This document shows, piece by piece, positions 24,098-32,263 of a DNA stretch of 64,000 bases; the first letter of the stretch is position 1; each line of letters starts with the position of its first letter. Under the pieces are notes generated by a model. The model did not search any database and was not told where the DNA came from. It saw nothing but the letters and a program-made list of their open reading frames with translations. Made by a program: the position numbers and the translations under genes. Origin of the DNA: Paludibacteraceae bacterium (GTDB taxonomy: Bacteria > Bacteroidota > Bacteroidia > Bacteroidales > Paludibacteraceae); the NCBI GenBank assembly GCA_017464475.1, contig JAFTZQ010000015.1, forward strand, positions 16,091 through 80,090. The letters are read 5' to 3'.

Positions 24098-25860
24098 TAA
24101 TTATCCTTGAGCGAGCAGGTGCGGTTGAGTACCAGCTTCTCTGCTGTAGTGTCCGGATCCACGACGAAGTAACCTTGTTTCAAGAGCTGGTAGTGGTTTT
24201 CCTGCTCTATTCCGTCTTTGAGTACCGGTTCGTGCATCTCGCTGCGGAGGGAACCTTCCACTTTGGCGGTAACGACCTTGAGACTATCAGGGTTGAGGAG
24301 GTCACGGAAGTCTCCTTCTTCAGCAGAGGGGTTCTCTACCGCGAAGAGACGGTCGTAGAGACGTACCTCGGCATCGATGCAGGAGTTGCACTCCACCCAG
24401 TTGATGGTTGCTTTGGTCTTACGGTTGCCTCCTTCTGTTCCCGATTTGGAGTTGGGATCATAAGTCGCATAAACGGTGGTAATATTGCCGTTTTCGTCCT
24501 TCTCGCAGCCGGTAGCCTGGATGATATAAGAAGCTTTAAGTCGCACTTCGCGTCCGCCGGGAGAGAGGCGATAGAACTTATTGTCCGCTTCCTCCAGGAA
24601 ATCGCCGCGTTCTATCCAGAGTTCCTTTCCGAACTTCATTTCGCGCGTACCGAGTTCCTCATGCCCGTCGATGTTTTCCGCTATCAGGGTTTCACAAACC
24701 CCACCCTGGCCCTCCCCACAAGGGAGGGAAGAAGGATAATTAGTAATGACCAGTTTGACGGGATCGAAGATGGCACACACACGCGGAGCGGTCTCTTTGA
24801 GGTCTTCGCGGATGGTGTGCTCCAGCAGCCCTTGGTCGATCATTCCTTCCACCTTGGTGTAACCGATCTTGTCCATGAACGTACGGATGGCGGAAGGTGT
24901 GTATCCGCGCCGGCGGAGACCACAGACGGTCGGCATTCGCGGATCGTCCCAACCTGCTACGAGACCCTCTTTGACGAGCTGGAGCATTTTGCGTTTGGAC
25001 ATAACGGTATAGGTAATGTTCAGACGGTTGAACTCCCGCTGTTTCGGACGGTAGTCCGGTCCGTAAGGTGAGAGTCCGGCGAAGTTCTCTCCTGTGATTT
25101 GATCCAAGAAATAGTCATAGAGCGGACGGTGTACCTCAAATTCGAGTGTACAAATGGAGTGGGTCACACCCTCGAAATAGTCGCTCTGTCCGTGTGCGAA
25201 ATCGTACATCGGATAGACGTTCCAGCGGCGACCCGTACGGTGGTGCGGATGGGAGGTGATGATTCGATACATGATCGGGTCGCGGAAGTGCATGTTGGGG
25301 TTCGCCATGTCTATTTTGGCACGAAGAACCATCTTTCCTTCCTCTATCTCGCCGGCTTGCATAGCTTCAAAGAGACGCAGGTTCTCTTCGATCGGACGGT
25401 CGCGATAAGGGGACGCTACACCGGGTTCGGTCGGCGTACCTTTCTGCTCGGCTATCTGTTCCGCGGTCTGCTCATCGACATAGGCCTTGCCCTCTTTGAT
25501 GAAGCGGATGGCAAGTTCATAGAGTTGCTCGAAATAGTCGGAGGCATAGAAGATCTTGCCCCATTTGAATCCGAGCCACGCGATGTCGCGCTCGATAGTC
25601 TCTACGTACTCGGTGTCCTCTTTGGCAGGGTTGGTGTCGTCGAAACGGAGGTTGCAGACGCCGTTGTATTTCTCTGCGATGCCGAAGTCCATGCAGATGG
25701 CTTTGACGTGGCCGATGTGCAGGTATCCGTTCGGCTCCGGCGGGAAACGGGTCTGAATACGTCCGTTGTTCACTCCCTCTGCGAGGTCTTTTTCCACGAT
25801 CTGCTCAATAAAATTGAGACTACGAACCTCGGGGTCATTTTCACATTTATTCATTTCCAT
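24088..25860 (-). CDS. glnS: Glutaminyl-tRNA synthetase
   Basis: The 590-residue class I enzyme charges tRNA-Gln. The HIGH region is PEPNGYLHIGH (41-51) and the KMSKS-like loop is VMSKRK at about 286-291; LRFDDTNP and YDFAHGQSDYFEGVTHS are family landmarks of the catalytic core. In the anticodon-binding beta-barrel region a GC palindromic insert adds SSLPCGEGQGGVC at about residues 378-390 between VKLVITNYP and ETLIAENIDG. Start could be Met1 or Met3. It follows the 141-residue gene by 36 bases. Confidence 0.95.
   Translation of the reverse strand: MEMNKCENDPEVRSLNFIEQIVEKDLAEGVNNGRIQTRFPPEPNGYLHIGHVKAICMDFGIAEKYNGVCNLRFDDTNPAKEDTEYVETIERDIAWLGFKWGKIFYASDYFEQLYELAIRFIKEGKAYVDEQTAEQIAEQKGTPTEPGVASPYRDRPIEENLRLFEAMQAGEIEEGKMVLRAKIDMANPNMHFRDPIMYRIITSHPHHRTGRRWNVYPMYDFAHGQSDYFEGVTHSICTLEFEVHRPLYDYFLDQITGENFAGLSPYGPDYRPKQREFNRLNITYTVMSKRKMLQLVKEGLVAGWDDPRMPTVCGLRRRGYTPSAIRTFMDKIGYTKVEGMIDQGLLEHTIREDLKETAPRVCAIFDPVKLVITNYPSSLPCGEGQGGVCETLIAENIDGHEELGTREMKFGKELWIERGDFLEEADNKFYRLSPGGREVRLKASYIIQATGCEKDENGNITTVYATYDPNSKSGTEGGNRKTKATINWVECNSCIDAEVRLYDRLFAVENPSAEEGDFRDLLNPDSLKVVTAKVEGSLRSEMHEPVLKDGIEQENHYQLLKQGYFVVDPDTTAEKLVLNRTCSLKDNYLK
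24696..24729. repeat. GC palindromic insert, copy 5 (in glnS)
   Basis: AAACCCCACCCTGGCCCTCC, then CCACAAGGGAGGG; encodes SSLPCGEGQGGV. Confidence 0.85.
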
Positions 25861-25896
25861 ATTTTCACATTTATTTAATTATTTTCTTATTAGTTT

Positions 25897-26322
25897 TTAT
25901 TGCTCGTGTGCCTGTTGGCGGAGGCGGGAATAGATGAGGGCATAGACGAAGCGGTCAAACTGGGTGTAGATCTTCTGCTTGCCTGTTTTCTTGAGGACGG
26001 GTGCTTCGGGGTCGGGTTTGCCTGTAGCCAGTTGGCGGTCAAAGCGTGCGCGGAGAGCCGTCAGGTCCGTCGAATCGGAGGAGAGTAGTTGGTTGGTAAG
26101 ACGTTGCGCCTGCTGCATGAGTTCCATATTCCGTTTTTCGTCTCCCCGTGGCGGTTTTTTTTTGAAGTTCCGTTTATCGACCTGGGTATAAGCGTGTCTC
26201 TTATCGAGTACGACGCGCCCGCGTGCATCGTACCTGCGCGTTCCTCGAAAAATAACTTCATCTTTGTGATTGAGTTTGCCCGTCAATCGCTCAAACATTG
26301 CTGTGAGACTAAATTTTGCCAT
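25897..26322 (-). CDS. 141-residue protein, paralogue of the 144-residue protein at 44.9 kb
   Basis: A basic 141-residue protein with no signal peptide or membrane segment. It shares a pattern with the product at 44912-45346: an N-terminal LTGxL step (ERLTGKLNHKDEV against DKLTGALDSKQYG), RR/SRYRK, a Tyr followed by Arg/Lys (YTQVDKR / YFLRKHE), a RNxELxxxAQR helix (KRNMELMQQAQRLT against TRNRELIKAAQKRA), RF, and a final YTQFDRFVYALIYSRLR (against YTYTYVQIYREMR). The similarity is weak residue by residue but the order and spacing agree. Its leader also carries a CTAGGTAT-type 11-bp repeat like that of the paralogue. I do not recognise a function; a small DNA- or RNA-binding protein is possible. 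Confidence 0.7.
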   Translation of the reverse strand: MAKFSLTAMFERLTGKLNHKDEVIFRGTRRYDARGRVVLDKRHAYTQVDKRNFKKKPPRGDEKRNMELMQQAQRLTNQLLSSDSTDLTALRARFDRQLATGKPDPEAPVLKKTGKQKIYTQFDRFVYALIYSRLRQQAHEQ

Positions 26323-26360
26323 ATTGTCGTTGGTTTATCGTCATACTCCGGGGCCGACAA

Positions 26361-26404
26361 TAACCTAGGTATAACCTAGGTATCACCTAGGTATCTCCTA
26401 GGGT
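26361..26404. repeat. 11-bp CTAGGTAT array in the leader of the 141-residue gene
   Basis: Four units of the type AACCTAGGTAT (the last degenerate), ending 39 bases upstream of the start codon at 26322. Confidence 0.85.
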
Positions 26405-26423
26405 TGACCCGAAAGTTATAGTA

Positions 26424-27140
26424 TTATGCACGGACGATGCCTCTTGTGGAGGCACGTACGAAATCCAGGATGAGGTTCCGTTCGGGCGAAGCGGGTATTT
26501 CCGCTTCGATGCGTTCGAGCGCCTGCGAGACGATCAAGCCGGAGTTATAGATGAGCCGGTACGTCTCCTGGATCGTGTGTATCTGTTCGGGCGTGAAGCC
26601 GCGGCGGTTGAGTCCGACAGAGTTGATGCCGCAGAAAGCGATCGGATCTCTGGCGGCAATTACGTACGGCGGAATGTCCTTGTTGATCTTCGATCCGCCC
26701 TGAATCATGACGTGCGAGCCGATATGCGAGAACTGGTGGACGAGCGTTCCGCCGCCAATGATGGCGAAGTCATCCACTTCCACTTCTCCGGCTAACTGGG
26801 TCGCATTGGACATGATGATGTTGTCATGCAGGATGCAATCGTGCGCGACATGGCAGTACGCCATGATGAGGTTGTTGGAGCCAATGACCGTTTTGCCTTT
26901 GGAGGCAGTACCGCGATGGACGGTAACGAACTCACGGAGGACACAGTTATCGCCGATGACGGTCCAAGTCTCTTCGCCGCGGTACTTGAGATCCTGCGGG
27001 ACCGCGCCGATGACGGCGGAAGGGAAGACATGGCAGTTATCGCCGAGAATGACATTATCGTCGATATAGGCAAAGGCGTCGATGGTGACATTCCTGCCGA
27101 TTTGAGCTTTGGGGCTCACATAAGCTAAAGGAGAAATCAT
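26424..27140 (-). CDS. lpxA: UDP-N-acetylglucosamine acyltransferase
   Basis: From the ATG at 27140 the product is 238 residues, a left-handed parallel beta-helix built of hexapeptide repeats (IGRNVTIDAFAYIDDNVILG) with the catalytic-histidine region YCHVAHDC and the C-terminal helical part (GFTPEQIHTIQETYRLIY). It transfers an acyl chain from ACP to UDP-GlcNAc, the first step of lipid A synthesis. The start overlaps the lpxC stop (TAATG), giving tight coupling; the 13-codon upstream extension lies inside lpxC and is rejected. Confidence 0.95.
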   Translation of the reverse strand: MISPLAYVSPKAQIGRNVTIDAFAYIDDNVILGDNCHVFPSAVIGAVPQDLKYRGEETWTVIGDNCVLREFVTVHRGTASKGKTVIGSNNLIMAYCHVAHDCILHDNIIMSNATQLAGEVEVDDFAIIGGGTLVHQFSHIGSHVMIQGGSKINKDIPPYVIAARDPIAFCGINSVGLNRRGFTPEQIHTIQETYRLIYNSGLIVSQALERIEAEIPASPERNLILDFVRASTRGIVRA

Positions 27141-28042
27141 TATTCGGATAGTATTTGGTTTCTTAATCGGCGGACGCACTGGGTATTGAAAGTGTGTCCG
27201 GGTTTATAGGCTTTGACACGTCCCTGAAGCCGCAGCCCGAGGAGAGAGAGGTCTCCGATGACGTCCAGCAGTTTGTGCCGCGCAGGCTCGTTGGGATAAT
27301 TGAGCGGCGAGAGGTAACCGAGCTTCTTCGCATCCAGATGCGGCTGTCCCAGTTTGTCGCAGAAATAATCCATTCCGTCCTGGGAGAGTTCGGTTTCGTA
27401 GATGACGAGTGCATTCTTGAGGTCTCCGCCTTTGATGAGTCCGACGCGGAGGAGGGGTTCTATCTCGCGCACGAAACAGAAGGTCCGCGCCGCCGCCATG
27501 TCCACGGGGTAATCCGCGAGGTTTTTCAGCGTCGCATGCTGCTCGCGCAGGAGCCGCGAGTCGAAGGCGATGGTGACATCAATCTCGTAGTGGTCGCAAG
27601 GCTCGATACGCATCATGTGTCCGTGCTCGGATATATACTCGATGGGTTCGCGCACGACATAGACCTGTTGCTCGGCATCCTGCTCGACCAAGCCGACACG
27701 CTGGATCTCCTGCACAAAGAGTTTGGCAGAGCCATCGAGGATCGGCATTTCGGGTGCATCGACATCGATGATACAATTATCGACTCCCAGCGCGTAGAGG
27801 GCAGAGAGGGCATGTTCGACTGTGGAGATTTTCCATTTTCCCCGTTCGAGAACGGTTCCTCGCTCGGTAGCGGAGACATATTCCGCGAGTGCTTGGTGGC
27901 AAGGCTGTCCGGGCAAGTCCACGCGGCGAAGACAAACGCCTGTGTTCTCCGGCGCAGGACGGAAGGTAGCGGTCACAAAGAGACCTGTGTGCAGTCCGAC
28001 CGAAGAGAGGGTAAAGCTATCTTTTAGGGTATGCTGTTTCAA
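27140..28042 (-). CDS. lpxC: UDP-3-O-acyl-N-acetylglucosamine deacetylase, not fused to FabZ
   Basis: The 300-residue zinc enzyme removes the acetyl group in the committed step of lipid A synthesis. The zinc ligands are visible in STVEHALSAL (His near 77) and RHKLLDVIGDLSLLG (His and Asp); GLHTG and PEMPILDGSA are family marks. In many Bacteroidota LpxC is fused to FabZ (about 460 residues); here the protein ends right after the LpxC domain and lpxA begins at once, so fabZ is not part of this locus. It follows lpxD by 34 bases. Confidence 0.95.
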   Translation of the reverse strand: MKQHTLKDSFTLSSVGLHTGLFVTATFRPAPENTGVCLRRVDLPGQPCHQALAEYVSATERGTVLERGKWKISTVEHALSALYALGVDNCIIDVDAPEMPILDGSAKLFVQEIQRVGLVEQDAEQQVYVVREPIEYISEHGHMMRIEPCDHYEIDVTIAFDSRLLREQHATLKNLADYPVDMAAARTFCFVREIEPLLRVGLIKGGDLKNALVIYETELSQDGMDYFCDKLGQPHLDAKKLGYLSPLNYPNEPARHKLLDVIGDLSLLGLRLQGRVKAYKPGHTFNTQCVRRLRNQILSE

Positions 28043-28076
28043 GGTAATAATAATGAATAATGATTAATGAATATTT

Positions 28077-29096
28077 TTAGTGTTTGCCGCTTTGTTTGAA
28101 GCGTACAACGGCGCGTCGCCAGACAGAGGCGTCGATGGCAGGAGTGCCCATGTACGTGCCGGGTGCTTTGACTGTGTTCGGTACACCGGATTGCGCGCCA
28201 AAGACACAGTGGTCGGGTATCTCGATGTGTCCGGCTATGCCGACTTGTCCCGCGAGGACACAATGTGCGCCGATCTTGGAACTGCCGGCTATACCAACCT
28301 GTGCGCAGAGGAAAGAAGACGCGCCGACCTCGACGTTATGCCCGATCTGGACAAGATTGTCCAGTTTGGCGTTGGTGCGAATGACGGTCGAACCCATCAT
28401 AGCGCGGTCGATCGTAGTGTTGGCTCCGATCTCCACATCGTCTTCTATGATGACATTTCCTATCTGCGGGATCTTCCGGTTGATCCCCTGTGCGTCGGGT
28501 TCGAAACCGAAGCCGTCCGAGCCGACAACTGCTCCGGCATGGAGGATACAGTTCGCTCCAATGAGGCAGTTATAATAGACTTTGACGCCGGCATAGAGGA
28601 CGGTATTGTCGCCAATCGTCACATTATCGCCGATATAGACATGCGGATAGATCTGCACGCCTTTGCCGAGACGTACGTTCCGCCCGATGTATGCGAATGC
28701 GCCGATATACGCATCGGATGGGATCTGTACACCTTCGGCGACGAAGGACGGCTGTTCAACGCCTTTGCGGGGCGGGTTCATCGCTTTGGAGACGATGGAG
28801 AGAAGTTGCGCCATCGCTCCGCGTGCGTTAGGAACGAGGATGAAAGCGCCGGAAACCCCACTCCGCCCCTCCCCACAAGGGAGGGAGTTCGGATCAGAGA
28901 TGAGGGATTGGGTGATGAGGACCACGCCGGCTTTGGTGTTAGCGAGGAAAGGGAGATATTTCTCCTCCGTGACGAAGGAGAGATGCTTGGGTTCCGCAGC
29001 CTCGATGGGCGCTACGTCGCAGACCATCGAAGACGCGTTTCCGTATAGTTCTCCGCCCAAGAGAGCGGCTATTTGCTGTGCACTAAACTGAATCAT
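28077..29096 (-). CDS. lpxD: UDP-3-O-(3-hydroxyacyl)glucosamine N-acyltransferase
   Basis: The 339-residue enzyme adds the second acyl chain in lipid A synthesis. It has the N-terminal uridine-binding domain (FSAQQIAALLGGELYGN), then a hexapeptide beta-helix (about 110-300) with VGSDGFGFEPD and the catalytic-His region NLVQIGHNVEVG. A GC palindromic insert adds NSLPCGEGRSGVSG at about 70-83, between ITQSLISDP and AFILVPNARGAM, in the N-terminal domain. It is followed by lpxC and lpxA on the same transcript. Confidence 0.95.
   Translation of the reverse strand: MIQFSAQQIAALLGGELYGNASSMVCDVAPIEAAEPKHLSFVTEEKYLPFLANTKAGVVLITQSLISDPNSLPCGEGRSGVSGAFILVPNARGAMAQLLSIVSKAMNPPRKGVEQPSFVAEGVQIPSDAYIGAFAYIGRNVRLGKGVQIYPHVYIGDNVTIGDNTVLYAGVKVYYNCLIGANCILHAGAVVGSDGFGFEPDAQGINRKIPQIGNVIIEDDVEIGANTTIDRAMMGSTVIRTNAKLDNLVQIGHNVEVGASSFLCAQVGIAGSSKIGAHCVLAGQVGIAGHIEIPDHCVFGAQSGVPNTVKAPGTYMGTPAIDASVWRRAVVRFKQSGKH
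28852..28887. repeat. GC palindromic insert, copy 6 (in lpxD)
   Basis: GAAACCCCACTCCGCCCCTC, then CCCACAAGGGAGGGAG; encodes NSLPCGEGRSGVS. Confidence 0.85.
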
Positions 29097-29116
29097 TTAC
29101 ACATTTACTTATTTTC

Positions 29117-30427
29117 TCATTTATACATTTCTAATGGGTCAAGGCGATATTTGAACAAATACCTCTTTGTCGGTTTTCGTGTGAGTGCGGCGAGGTCGAG
29201 GATTTCGGAGGCTTCGGCTATGTCGCGCACGGTACCATCGTTATACAAGATGTCGATTGAGTCCGCTTTCTCGGAATAGGTATTGCTGGTGGATATATGC
29301 TCGGACCAGCAGTAACGTGCGTCCTCTTCGCTGATATGCAGGGCTTCGGCATATTCTCGGTTGAGGGCTTGTTTCCGGGCATCGGTAAGCGGCTCTGAGA
29401 GCAGTTCTCCGCGGAAAAGGCGGCGGTTGATGAAGCTCTCGGAAAGAGCGGAGAGCACTTTGTCGCCGCTGCTGATCCACGCCTTGATGGCGCAGAGCAC
29501 GTCGTTATCGTCCAGCAGGGCATAGCGGTCCAGCGCTTCGCTATGAACGGCAAAATCCGCAAACGTGATGTGATTATACAGGAAATAATGAAGCGCAGGG
29601 GAGCAGAATAATTGAGAATTGAGAATTGAGAATTGAGAATTGACAATTGACAATTGAGAATTATCTGATCCTTGCGCCAGTTCCTTTGCGCGGGAGAGGA
29701 TCTGAATGAGTTGCTGTTCGGCGGCGACGGAGGTCTTATGGAGATAGACCTGCCAATACATGAGCCGGCGTGCGACAAGGAATTTCTCTACGGAGTAGAT
29801 TCCTTTGACCTGCACGACGAGGCGGTCGTTCCGTACGTCGAGCATCTTCAGGAGCCGTTCACTCGCCACACGCCCCTCCTGCACACCCGTGAAGAAGGAG
29901 TCGCGGCAGAGGTAATCCATCCTATCCACGTCCAGTTGGCTGGAGATGAGCTGGTGGAGGAAATGCTTGTGGTACTCATTCTTGAAGATCGCAATCGCCA
30001 TGTCGAGCGGTCCCTGTTCGTTGCGTGCCTTGCTGAGGTCGGCGTTGATACGCTCCATCATCAGGAGAGATATATCTTCGTGTGTGACGCCATCGACGAG
30101 GGTGTGTTCGAGGACATGGGAGAAAGGTCCGTGGCCGATGTCATGGAGGAGGATCGCAATCATAGCGGAAGTTGCTTCTTCGTCCGTTATTTCAACGCCT
30201 TTGAGCCTCAGCGAAGTAATTGCTTCTTGCATGAGGTGCATCGCTCCGAGCGAGTGCCCGAAACGGCTGTGCATCGCACCGGGATAGACCAGATAGGAGA
30301 GTCCCAGCTGGCGGATCCGGTTGAGACGCTGGACATAGGGATGCTGCAGCACATCGAATATCAGTTCATTCGGAATCGAGAGGAAACCGAAGACAGGATC
30401 GTTAATAATTTTCAGTTTGTTAGCCAT
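29117..30427 (-). CDS. HD-domain phosphohydrolase (dNTPase/SAMHD1-like)
   Basis: From the ATG at 30427 the product is 436 residues and has the HD motif in ILLHDIGHGPFSH with upstream His in MHSRFGHSLG, the pattern of the dGTPase/SAMHD1-like HD family. These enzymes hydrolyse nucleoside triphosphates or related phosphates. A tract of seven 7-bp repeats adds NSQLSIVNSQFSILNSQL at about residue 270-290. It is the first gene of the lpxD-lpxC-lpxA unit (20 bases before lpxD), a common arrangement in Bacteroidales. The 16-codon upstream extension overlaps the promoter and is rejected. Confidence 0.88.
   Translation of the reverse strand: MANKLKIINDPVFGFLSIPNELIFDVLQHPYVQRLNRIRQLGLSYLVYPGAMHSRFGHSLGAMHLMQEAITSLRLKGVEITDEEATSAMIAILLHDIGHGPFSHVLEHTLVDGVTHEDISLLMMERINADLSKARNEQGPLDMAIAIFKNEYHKHFLHQLISSQLDVDRMDYLCRDSFFTGVQEGRVASERLLKMLDVRNDRLVVQVKGIYSVEKFLVARRLMYWQVYLHKTSVAAEQQLIQILSRAKELAQGSDNSQLSIVNSQFSILNSQLFCSPALHYFLYNHITFADFAVHSEALDRYALLDDNDVLCAIKAWISSGDKVLSALSESFINRRLFRGELLSEPLTDARKQALNREYAEALHISEEDARYCWSEHISTSNTYSEKADSIDILYNDGTVRDIAEASEILDLAALTRKPTKRYLFKYRLDPLEMYK
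29610..29663. repeat. Short tandem repeat, seven GAGAATT-type units (in HD gene)
   Basis: Four GAGAATT, two GACAATT, one GAGAATT: 49 bases in register, in frame. Confidence 0.9.
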
Positions 30428-30445
30428 ACGCACATAAATCGGGCA

Positions 30446-30476
30446 CAAAGGTACGAAAAATATTTCGAAATTCAAA
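30446..30476 (-). promoter_or_regulatory. Promoter of the HD-lpxDCA unit
   Basis: -33 TTTG (30473-30476), -7 TACCTTTG (30446-30453) on the minus strand; 19 bases upstream of the start codon. Confidence 0.75.
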
Positions 30477-30580
30477 ATAAAAATTAAAAATTAGCGAGAA
30501 AGACAAAAAAAACTATACTAAAAGGGTAGTAACACGTCCGTAATGGTCGCGGAGTGGTCACGGAGGTGAGGGGGAAAAGT

Positions 30581-30612
30581 GAAAGGTGAAAGGTGAAAGG
30601 TGAAAGGTGCGG
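30581..30612. repeat. Short tandem repeat GTGAAAG, four units
   Basis: Four perfect GTGAAAG units in the non-coding gap upstream of ssb. The gap 30477-30755 otherwise holds the nested inverted repeat listed next and no gene. Confidence 0.9.
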
Positions 30613-30615
30613 GGG

Positions 30616-30710
30616 GGTGGAGCGGTGGAGCGGCTCAATTATTAAATCTTACACACCCACACGTATGTGTGTGTGAGGAATATATAAAAGAGCTGCTCCA
30701 CCGCTCCACC
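30616..30710. repeat. Nested inverted repeat (large cruciform)
   Basis: A 20-base arm (30616-30635, GGTGGAGCGGTGGAGCGGCT) pairs with 30691-30710 at 19 of 20 positions. Inside the loop lies a second inverted repeat, CACACCCACA / TGTGTGTGTG, at about 30653-30676. Not followed by a T run. Confidence 0.8.
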
Positions 30711-30755
30711 TAATTAGCGTTTGGGAAGCAATATGCAAATTTTTGGTACATTTTT

Positions 30756-30787
30756 TTGCGTATTTCAAAAAAAAGCAGTACCTTTGC
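30756..30787 (+). promoter_or_regulatory. Promoter of ssb
   Basis: -33 TTTG (30756-30759), -7 TACCTTTG (30780-30787). Confidence 0.8.
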
Positions 30788-30848
30788 AGGCACAAAGGTT
30801 TATGAATCATTTTAAAACAAACAAAAACAACAAATTTAAACAATTTTT

Positions 30849-31310
30849 ATGTCAAGCGTAAACAAAGTAATTTTAATTGGTAACGTTGGTGCAGATCCGG
30901 AAGTACGTTACCTGGACAGAGGTGTAGCGATTGCAACATTCAATTTGGCAACCACCGAACGCGGTTATGTAATGCAGAACGGTACTCAGGTGCCTGACGT
31001 GACGGAATGGCACTCGATCGTATTATGGCGCAATCTGGCGGAATGGGCGCAGCAGAACCTGAAAAAGAGCATGAAAGTGTATGTAGAAGGCAAACTGAAA
31101 ACGCGCAGTTGGGAGAAAGACGGACAGATCCGCCGCAAGACAGAGGTGGTAGCAGAGAACATTCAGATCCTTTACCGTCCTGAGATTTACAGGAATCAGC
31201 CATCAGCCATCAGCAGTCAGCCGTCAGACGAGGCAGTAGCACAGAATGACGGAGCAGAGGAGCCGAAGGAAGGCAGCCAGGGCGGATTCTTTGACGGCAT
31301 ATTCAGATGA
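30849..31310 (+). CDS. ssb: Single-stranded DNA-binding protein
   Basis: The 153-residue product has the OB-fold of SSB: VNKVILIGNVGADPEVRY, FNLATTE, EWHSIVLW, and the strand-end VYVEGKLKTRSWEKDGQ (residues 1-110). It coats single-stranded DNA in replication and repair. The C-terminal linker contains a heptad-repeat tract (NQPSAISSQPSDEA) and the protein ends GGFFDGIFR rather than the usual acidic D-D-x-P-F tip that recruits partner proteins. Its stop overlaps the next gene (ATGA), so it is the first gene of a unit with an acyltransferase and two glycosyltransferases, which is unusual for ssb. Confidence 0.93.
   Translation: MSSVNKVILIGNVGADPEVRYLDRGVAIATFNLATTERGYVMQNGTQVPDVTEWHSIVLWRNLAEWAQQNLKKSMKVYVEGKLKTRSWEKDGQIRRKTEVVAENIQILYRPEIYRNQPSAISSQPSDEAVAQNDGAEEPKEGSQGGFFDGIFR
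31194..31230. repeat. Short tandem repeat TCAGCCA type (in ssb)
   Basis: Units TCAGCCA TCAGCCA TCAGCAG TCAGCCG TCAGACG, in frame, in the flexible C-terminal linker. Confidence 0.85.
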
Positions 31311-32263
31311 GTAACAAAGAGCGATATAGCGAATGGGTAGCGGCTCAGGAGTACGTGCCGATTTTCATGCAGCCGTGGTGGATGGATGCCGTCTGCGCGG
31401 GCAAGGAATGGGACGTGCTGCTGGTTGAGCAGGAAGGCGAAATCGTCGGAGCTATGCCTTATTTATTACGCAAGCGCGCGTGGTTTCGGTATATCGTCAT
31501 GCCCCAGCAGACCCAGATCGGCGGTATATGGGTGACGCCGGAGATCACGGCTGACCGATGGAAGACCGCAGAAGTGTGCCGGCTGATCAAAGAGCAGATA
31601 GACGGGTTAGGTATCGCTTATTACTACCAGCAATACCTGCCCGGCAGTCTTTGTGTAGATCCGATGCGTGCGTTAGGGTTCAAGACCAAAGAGCGCGTGA
31701 CGTACCGAATGGAGAATCTGAGCAATCTGGACGAGGTGATTGCGGGCTTCAGCAAGAACAAAAAAAGGCAGTTGCAGAAGGCGTTGAGTCTGCATGCCGA
31801 GCACGGAATGGAGATCGAAGATTTCTACCGGTTCCATGTCCGCTGCCTGGCGGAAAAGAAGCGTAAGATCAGTTACAGCCGCGAGTTTTTGCTGGTGCTG
31901 GAGCGCAAAGCAAGGCGGTTAGGGCAATGCGAAGTGCTGAGTATCTGCAACGCCGACGGCGTGCCGTACGCAGCTGCGTTCCTCGTCTGGGACAAGCACT
32001 ATCTGTATTACCTGATACCGGCTTACGATCCGGCTTTCGGTGAGAGCGGTGCAGGTGCTTTGCTGGCGCTGGAGGCGATGAAACTGGCCCGTGAGAAACA
32101 GGTGCAGTTCGATTTCGAGGGTTCGATGGAGCGCGGTACCGCGAAACATTACAAGCAGTTCGGTTCCGTTCCGGCGACCTATTACAGCGTAGAGAAATAC
32201 TACAAACCTATTTTCCGGATCGCGATCTGGATACAACGCCTCCGCGAGATAGGCATGCATTGA
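31307..32263 (+). CDS. FemAB/GNAT-like acyltransferase
   Basis: A 318-residue cytosolic protein of the peptidoglycan-bridge/FemAB-like GNAT group: the N-terminal half carries FMQPWWMDAVCAGKEWDVLL and the C-terminal half the GNAT acceptor strands (YAAAFLVWDKHYLYYLIPAYDP, FDFEGSMERGTAKHYKQFG). Such proteins transfer an acyl or aminoacyl group, often to envelope polysaccharides or lipids. Neighbouring glycosyltransferases support a role in surface glycan assembly, which is inference. Start overlaps the ssb stop by four bases. Confidence 0.75.
   Translation: MSNKERYSEWVAAQEYVPIFMQPWWMDAVCAGKEWDVLLVEQEGEIVGAMPYLLRKRAWFRYIVMPQQTQIGGIWVTPEITADRWKTAEVCRLIKEQIDGLGIAYYYQQYLPGSLCVDPMRALGFKTKERVTYRMENLSNLDEVIAGFSKNKKRQLQKALSLHAEHGMEIEDFYRFHVRCLAEKKRKISYSREFLLVLERKARRLGQCEVLSICNADGVPYAAAFLVWDKHYLYYLIPAYDPAFGESGAGALLALEAMKLAREKQVQFDFEGSMERGTAKHYKQFGSVPATYYSVEKYYKPIFRIAIWIQRLREIGMH

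Noticed and set aside
29610-29663. Tandem repeats as a CRISPR array
   Set aside because: Units of 7-8 bases without spacers and without cas genes; same for all other short tracts.
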